Source: Apium graveolens
Lineage: Eukaryota; Streptophyta; Magnoliopsida; Apiales; Apiaceae
DNA: 64,000 nucleotides
Reading direction: 5' to 3'
NCBI RefSeq assembly: GCF_009905375.1
Contig: NC_133650.1
Location: forward strand, 144,282,476 to 144,346,475
Position numbers and translations under genes: made by a program. Shown here in pieces: positions 60,337 to 64,000 of this stretch; positions within the stretch are counted from its first letter, which is position 1; each line of letters opens with the position of its first letter. The notes under the pieces were generated by a model. It searched no databases. It was not told the DNA's origin and saw nothing but the letters and a program-made list of their open reading frames with translations.

Positions 60337-60346
60337 GGTTTATATA
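60337..60346 (-). promoter_or_regulatory. Predicted TATA box of element F LTR
   Basis: TATATAAACC on the minus strand, about 170 bp downstream of the repeat array in transcription direction. Confidence 0.6.
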
Positions 60347-60516
60347 TTACCAAGATTACAGTCAAAAAGACTAAATAAATATAAAAACTATCAGTCTTAA
60401 GCTTTGCTACTTTTTATCCTCTATTACCCAGTTAATGGGCTTCCACAGTAGATTTGTATACATCTTGACGGCTGTTCTCAGTTTACACTGTTCAACTGCT
60501 ATTTGAATTCTTTATA

Positions 60517-60940
60517 TGATCATCTGTTGGACTTTATGAATATCCATTGGATATATGATCATCCGTCGACTTTCTGAACATCCGTTGATGGCTTCATTGA
60601 TCATCTGTCGACTGCTATATTAAACATCCGTTGATAGTCATTTGATTATCCGTCGATGGCTTTGTTAATCATCCGTCGGTAGCTATTTTGGCACTTGACT
60701 TCATTTCACTTATACAGAATTACAAGACATCATTTATATACAATTAATCAACCTATTCTGCATATCTAGTTAATAGTCAACATGACTTATAGGCTACTAC
60801 AGAATCTATACAAAGATGTATACAGGACTGTGCTATAGACTTATTATTACATAAGCTACTCACTCGATGGATAATAAGTTAACATCCGTCGAGACTATAA
60901 TGAGTTATCCGTTGGGACTATAATTCTTATCCGTCGAGTG
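60517..60940. repeat. U3 oligonucleotide array, unit ATC(A)TCCGTCGA, element F
   Basis: Copies of ATC(C/T)GT(C/T)G(A/G) lie at about 60522, 60559, 60579, 60603, 60625, 60646 and 60669 (spacing about 20-24 bp), with a second group at about 60861 (reverse orientation, CTCGATGGAT), 60883, 60907 and 60929. The unit contains CpG and is unlike the AT-rich surroundings. Confidence 0.87.
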
Positions 60941-61017
60941 CTACATTATTTCACTAAGTAAAATCTACTTAGATGTTTTGTTTATGAAATTATCAAGTAC
61001 ACAACATATGCACAACA

Positions 61018-61031
61018 ATATCCCCCAATTT
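61018..61031 (-). other. Polypurine tract of element F
   Basis: The minus strand reads AAATTGGGGGATAT beside the LTR edge at 61017. Confidence 0.85.
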
Positions 61032-61206
61032 ATGTCTACTGGAATTGTAGCCATAAATTAAGAGATACTTGATGATAACAAAACATCCTAAACATACAGC
61101 TTTAAAGATAAGCAGATAATACTGAAAGTGCTTCAAATAAACAAAATGTACAAGGTTTGGCTCACAGTCATTTTCAAGATGCTCCTCTTAGCCTGAGCAG
61201 ATTTTT

Positions 61207-63910
61207 CTAGTTTCTTGAAGGTCTGGATCTTCTCCCAAGCTTTCTATTTTTTTCATCAATCTGATTTTGGAGCTGCCTGTGGAATTCCAGTTCATCATAT
61301 TCTGAGAGATCTAGCTTTTCTTGCATTTCCAAGAGAGTCTCATTGCTAGAGATACTCAATTGGTCTTCTAACCTGAAGAATCTTCTCACACCTTTGTCAT
61401 CTATGAACTCCATCAGCCAGTAGGGCTTTAGATGCACTTTTCTCCTTGTGTATGGGATGCTTAGAGTCTTTGGGAGTGCATCTTTAGCTCTAATACTCCT
61501 TAGTTCTTCAATCTTCTTCAATACTAGTCTTCTTGCAGTTACATTGAACCCAAAGTTCTTCTTGAAGGATGAATAGACTTTAATCAGTACAGCTTGGCTT
61601 TCTTGAAGAATCCTGTGAAGAGGCAACACAATCTCCTTTCCTCCTTTGTACTTGAACACTAACCTTTCAGGTAGGTTCCTGTATGCATCAATTCCCCTTA
61701 CTTCATCCAGTTCATCCAGATAGAGGTTTAGATCTGAAAAATCTTTGATGTCACACAAGTACAAGTAGTCTCCCTTGTTGACTTTGGGTTGAGCTTTAAC
61801 TACTGACTTGGATTTGAGTGGTGACAGCTTCACTTTCTTGACTGCCCTTGACTTTGTTCTTTTTGGCTTGCTAAGGATTGGTAAACTGAAGTCAGGAATT
61901 GGTATTTTCTCCCACTATATTGGCTCATCCTTAGGCACAATAGGTTCACCATGAATATTCTTGTAGGGATCCACCACCCTTATATCTTCAAATGCCACAG
62001 AGGGCTTTGATGCTTGACTTGTAGCTGGTGTGGGTACCTTAGGAAATTGATCTTCCAATCCTTTGTCAACAATATCCAGTTTCCTTTTTGTTCTTCTAGC
62101 TAATTCTTTCTTTCTTGGAGATTTCTTCTGTTCTTCAATTTTCTTCTTTGATTCAGCAGCTTCAGATGGTTGAGAGGGAATTTGTTGAGATGAATTCACA
62201 GCCTGTAGCTTAGCCAAGATAGCAATCTGCTCTTTCTTTTGTTTAGTCTTCTTTGCATCTAGAGCAGCTTGCTTCTTTTCCTGCTTTAATCTGGCTTTTT
62301 CTTCTCTCTTTGCTTGAGCAAATTGTGGATGTCCAGCTACCACACAAATTTCCTTTTCATTTCTGAATATCTTAGCAATTCTCCTTTTTGAAGCTGAATC
62401 GGCTGGATCTTTATAGAAGACAATTGATCTTGACAGAAGCTTCTTCTCATCAGGCTTGGGTGTCTCATACACAATGTCCAAGGGGTTCTTCAAAGATGAT
62501 TTTGGATAGTTTGCCCTTGGTTTAAGAATTATTTCAGCCTTTGTAGACTTGATGAAGGAAGATTGTCATCTTTCCGGATAATTCATGCTCATCTCATTCA
62601 CACTGATTTGCTTGAGTTGAGAGTGATGGATGGCTGACTTAACTGGCTCCATGACAAGTTCAAACTTTTTCTGTATCTCCTCATCAATCTTATCCCAGTT
62701 GATCAAACTCAACTTTCCTTTCTCAGCAACTTTTAAATTTGCTGCTGCTGCTTTAATTAGATCTATACCATCTACAACTGGTGGCTTGGAGACAGTAATT
62801 GAAAGTACAATTACTTTGCTGATTTGAACTTGAAGTTTCTCCCCCTCACTTGGTTCTCTCTCCCCCTTTTTGTTATCATCAAGTTGAGGGGTTAGGCTTT
62901 GTGCTTTAGCCAGTTATATGAGAAGATTTGTCTGAGTCTGTTGATTTTGAAGAAGGGTAGCCACTGAATTCTCAATAACTTGAACTCTATCTTCCAGCTT
63001 GGCTAGCTTCTTTTCAGAATCTGATTCTCTCCTCAATCTTAGTAATAGATCCTGCATGGTACCATATGGCATGACTGAATCCAGCTTCTCAAGAATTGTA
63101 GGTCTTCAAGTCAGCTATATCCTTTTTGAGTTCATCCACACTCAAATTTTGTCTTAATTGATGGATCTTCATGAGATGTAGAGAGTCTAGGTGAGCTTGA
63201 AGAATAGCCTTGGTACCAGCATCTGAAGTTTCCTGAAGGGCCTTTTGAATAGCCATGACCTGCTTAACCAAAGATTCCTTTATCCATGCCCATTCAGGTA
63301 AATTTGGAACAGAACTTGGGCCTTCATCTCCCCCTACGTTCATGCTTCCATCCAAAGAAATAGAGTCATCATCATTAGAATTTACTCCAAATTCTTCAGA
63401 TGGCTCATCAGCTGTAGGAGGCATTAAATTGACAGCAGCTTTATCCCTTTTCAGAGATTCTGAAGTATGCACCAAATTTAATGTCTTTTCTGCCTCCTCA
63501 TTGCCCTGAGCCGCCAACAATTGATAGGCTGACACATGATGAGTAAAGGTGTCATCATCCAAGGAAATGTTAACAATTACAGCCTTGTAATGTTGCTGAA
63601 ATTGTCTTTCCTTTTCAGCATCATCCACAATCATTGACTCATGAGCAATGGTTGTATCCACCCTTATTACTTCTGTACCTGCTTTTCTCTCAAAATCTCT
63701 CTTTTGTTGTATCAGGGTCTCACCCTGGCTCCCCACCCTCACACCCTCACCTTCACCTACTAAGGTGGGACTCCTCTCACTCACTTTTGCCAATCCTGAA
63801 TAAATGGATTTCTGATTTTCACTCTTTTCCTCTCCTTTTGCCTGGGAGAAACCCAGCCTCTCACTCAATACACTCTCCTCTCGTAGTCCTAAGAGTGATT
63901 GTACAACCAC
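61207..63910 (-). pseudogene. Long post-pol ORF of copia F, unknown function
   Basis: Read from 63910 (possibly starting a little earlier) down to 61207. Open segments are 63910-63089, 62493-61915 and 61833-61207. The last two share a frame across a TAG at 61915-61917; a frame change and a stop near 62915 separate the first. Order: acidic/Ser-rich N-terminus, EWAWIKESLVKQVMAIQKAL helix, a coiled coil (63060-62930, KLEDRVQVIENSVATLLQNQ), then FYKDP...RIAKIF...KREEKARLKQE (about 62420-62260), a Lys/Gln-rich helix, and a C-terminal domain (GDYLYLCDIKDFSDLNLYL ... PERLVFKYKGGKEIVLPLHR). The order matches E's post-pol ORF. Function is unknown and no membrane segment is seen. Confidence 0.7.
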
Positions 63911-63962
63911 TAAATCTTCTGCACTTGAAATAATTGAAGTTTGAAGTTGTGCAGAGATACTC

Positions 63963-63987
63963 TACGGATAAGTGATATCCGTCGAGT
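63963..63987. promoter_or_regulatory. Internal copies of F's U3 oligonucleotide upstream of its post-pol ORF
   Basis: TACGGATAA and ATATCCGTCGAGTG lie back to back, matching the LTR array unit in both orientations, about 55-75 bp upstream of the open start of the post-pol ORF on the minus strand. More copies may lie beyond the window end. Confidence 0.6.
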
Positions 63988-64000
63988 GAGTGGTAATGCT

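Larger units (their letters stand above)
59955..61017 (-). repeat. 3' LTR of element F
   Basis: About 1,063 bp, TGTTAGTCCC to GCACAACA on the plus strand. Read on the minus strand, the U3 part (61017 to about 60500) carries the ATCCGTCGA arrays at 60517-60680 and 60861-60940. The TATA box TATATAAACC is at about 60337-60346. A poly-T run lies at 60303-60318. Confidence 0.87.
59955..64000 (-). mobile_element. Copia element F (minus strand), 3' part; runs off the window end
   Basis: Begins on the plus strand with TGTTAGTCCCATAAC, similar to the end of G's LTR (TGTTAGGTCCCAATT) and sharing the AGAAGGGGGGTTGAATG motif of copia LTR ends. The LTR ends GCACAACA at 61017, followed by a polypurine tract and a minus-strand post-pol ORF. 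Gag, pol and the 5' LTR lie to the right of the window. It was inserted into E's 3' LTR. Confidence 0.87.

Noticed and set aside
60517..60940. Regularly spaced short repeats in F that superficially resemble a CRISPR array
   Set aside because: The units are 9-12 bases with degenerate sequence and both orientations, inside a plant LTR; there is no leader or cas gene and the host is eukaryotic.

Overview
This is a transposable-element-only stretch of a large, AT-rich plant nuclear genome. I see no cellular gene, rRNA or tRNA. Nearly every supported feature belongs to LTR retrotransposons nested inside one another: plant Ty1/copia elements with the large-gag layout of the Sirevirus/Maximus type, chromodomain Ty3/gypsy elements of the Tekay/Del type, and one Athila-type Ty3/gypsy. 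These families place the window in a flowering plant, most likely a eudicot. Anything narrower, such as Apiales, is a guess.

Layout. (1) Positions 1-5778 hold copia element G (minus strand), cut by the window start, with a completely open pol. G sits inside the 3' LTR of Tekay element A (minus, 5779-17406). A sits inside the gag of Tekay element B (plus, 17407-34968). B's 3' LTR is itself split at 22356/32778 by element C (minus, 22357-32777), whose LTRs are related to B's. (2) Positions 34969-36595 are unassigned AT-rich DNA, and 36596-37188 looks like the start of a gypsy LTR. (3) Copia element E (plus, 37189-59954) is split in its pol gene by a complete Athila element H (plus, 41586-52867, flanked by ACCAC target duplications). 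E's 3' LTR is cut by copia element F (minus, 59955 to beyond the window).

State of decay. G is nearly intact. A keeps one gag-pol frame broken by eight nonsense codons, all explicable as C-to-T changes. H and E carry nonsense codons and a few indels. B and C are the most degraded. The nesting gives relative ages: B before A before G; B before C; E before H; E before F.

Most interesting signals. Each of the copia families E, F and G has its own short oligonucleotide repeated in the U3 part of its LTR, upstream of the predicted TATA box, and H has a GC-rich palindrome cluster in the same position. In E, H and (as far as the window shows) F, the same oligonucleotide reappears inside the element just upstream of an extra ORF located after pol. 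In H, this internal copy is followed by a TATA-like sequence and then the ORF, which reproduces the layout of the LTR promoter. This suggests that the post-pol ORFs are driven by internal promoters copied from the LTR. The post-pol ORFs of E and F also appear to be distant homologues of unknown function. A 232-bp MITE with a TTA target duplication is proven by an empty site in the sister LTR of A.
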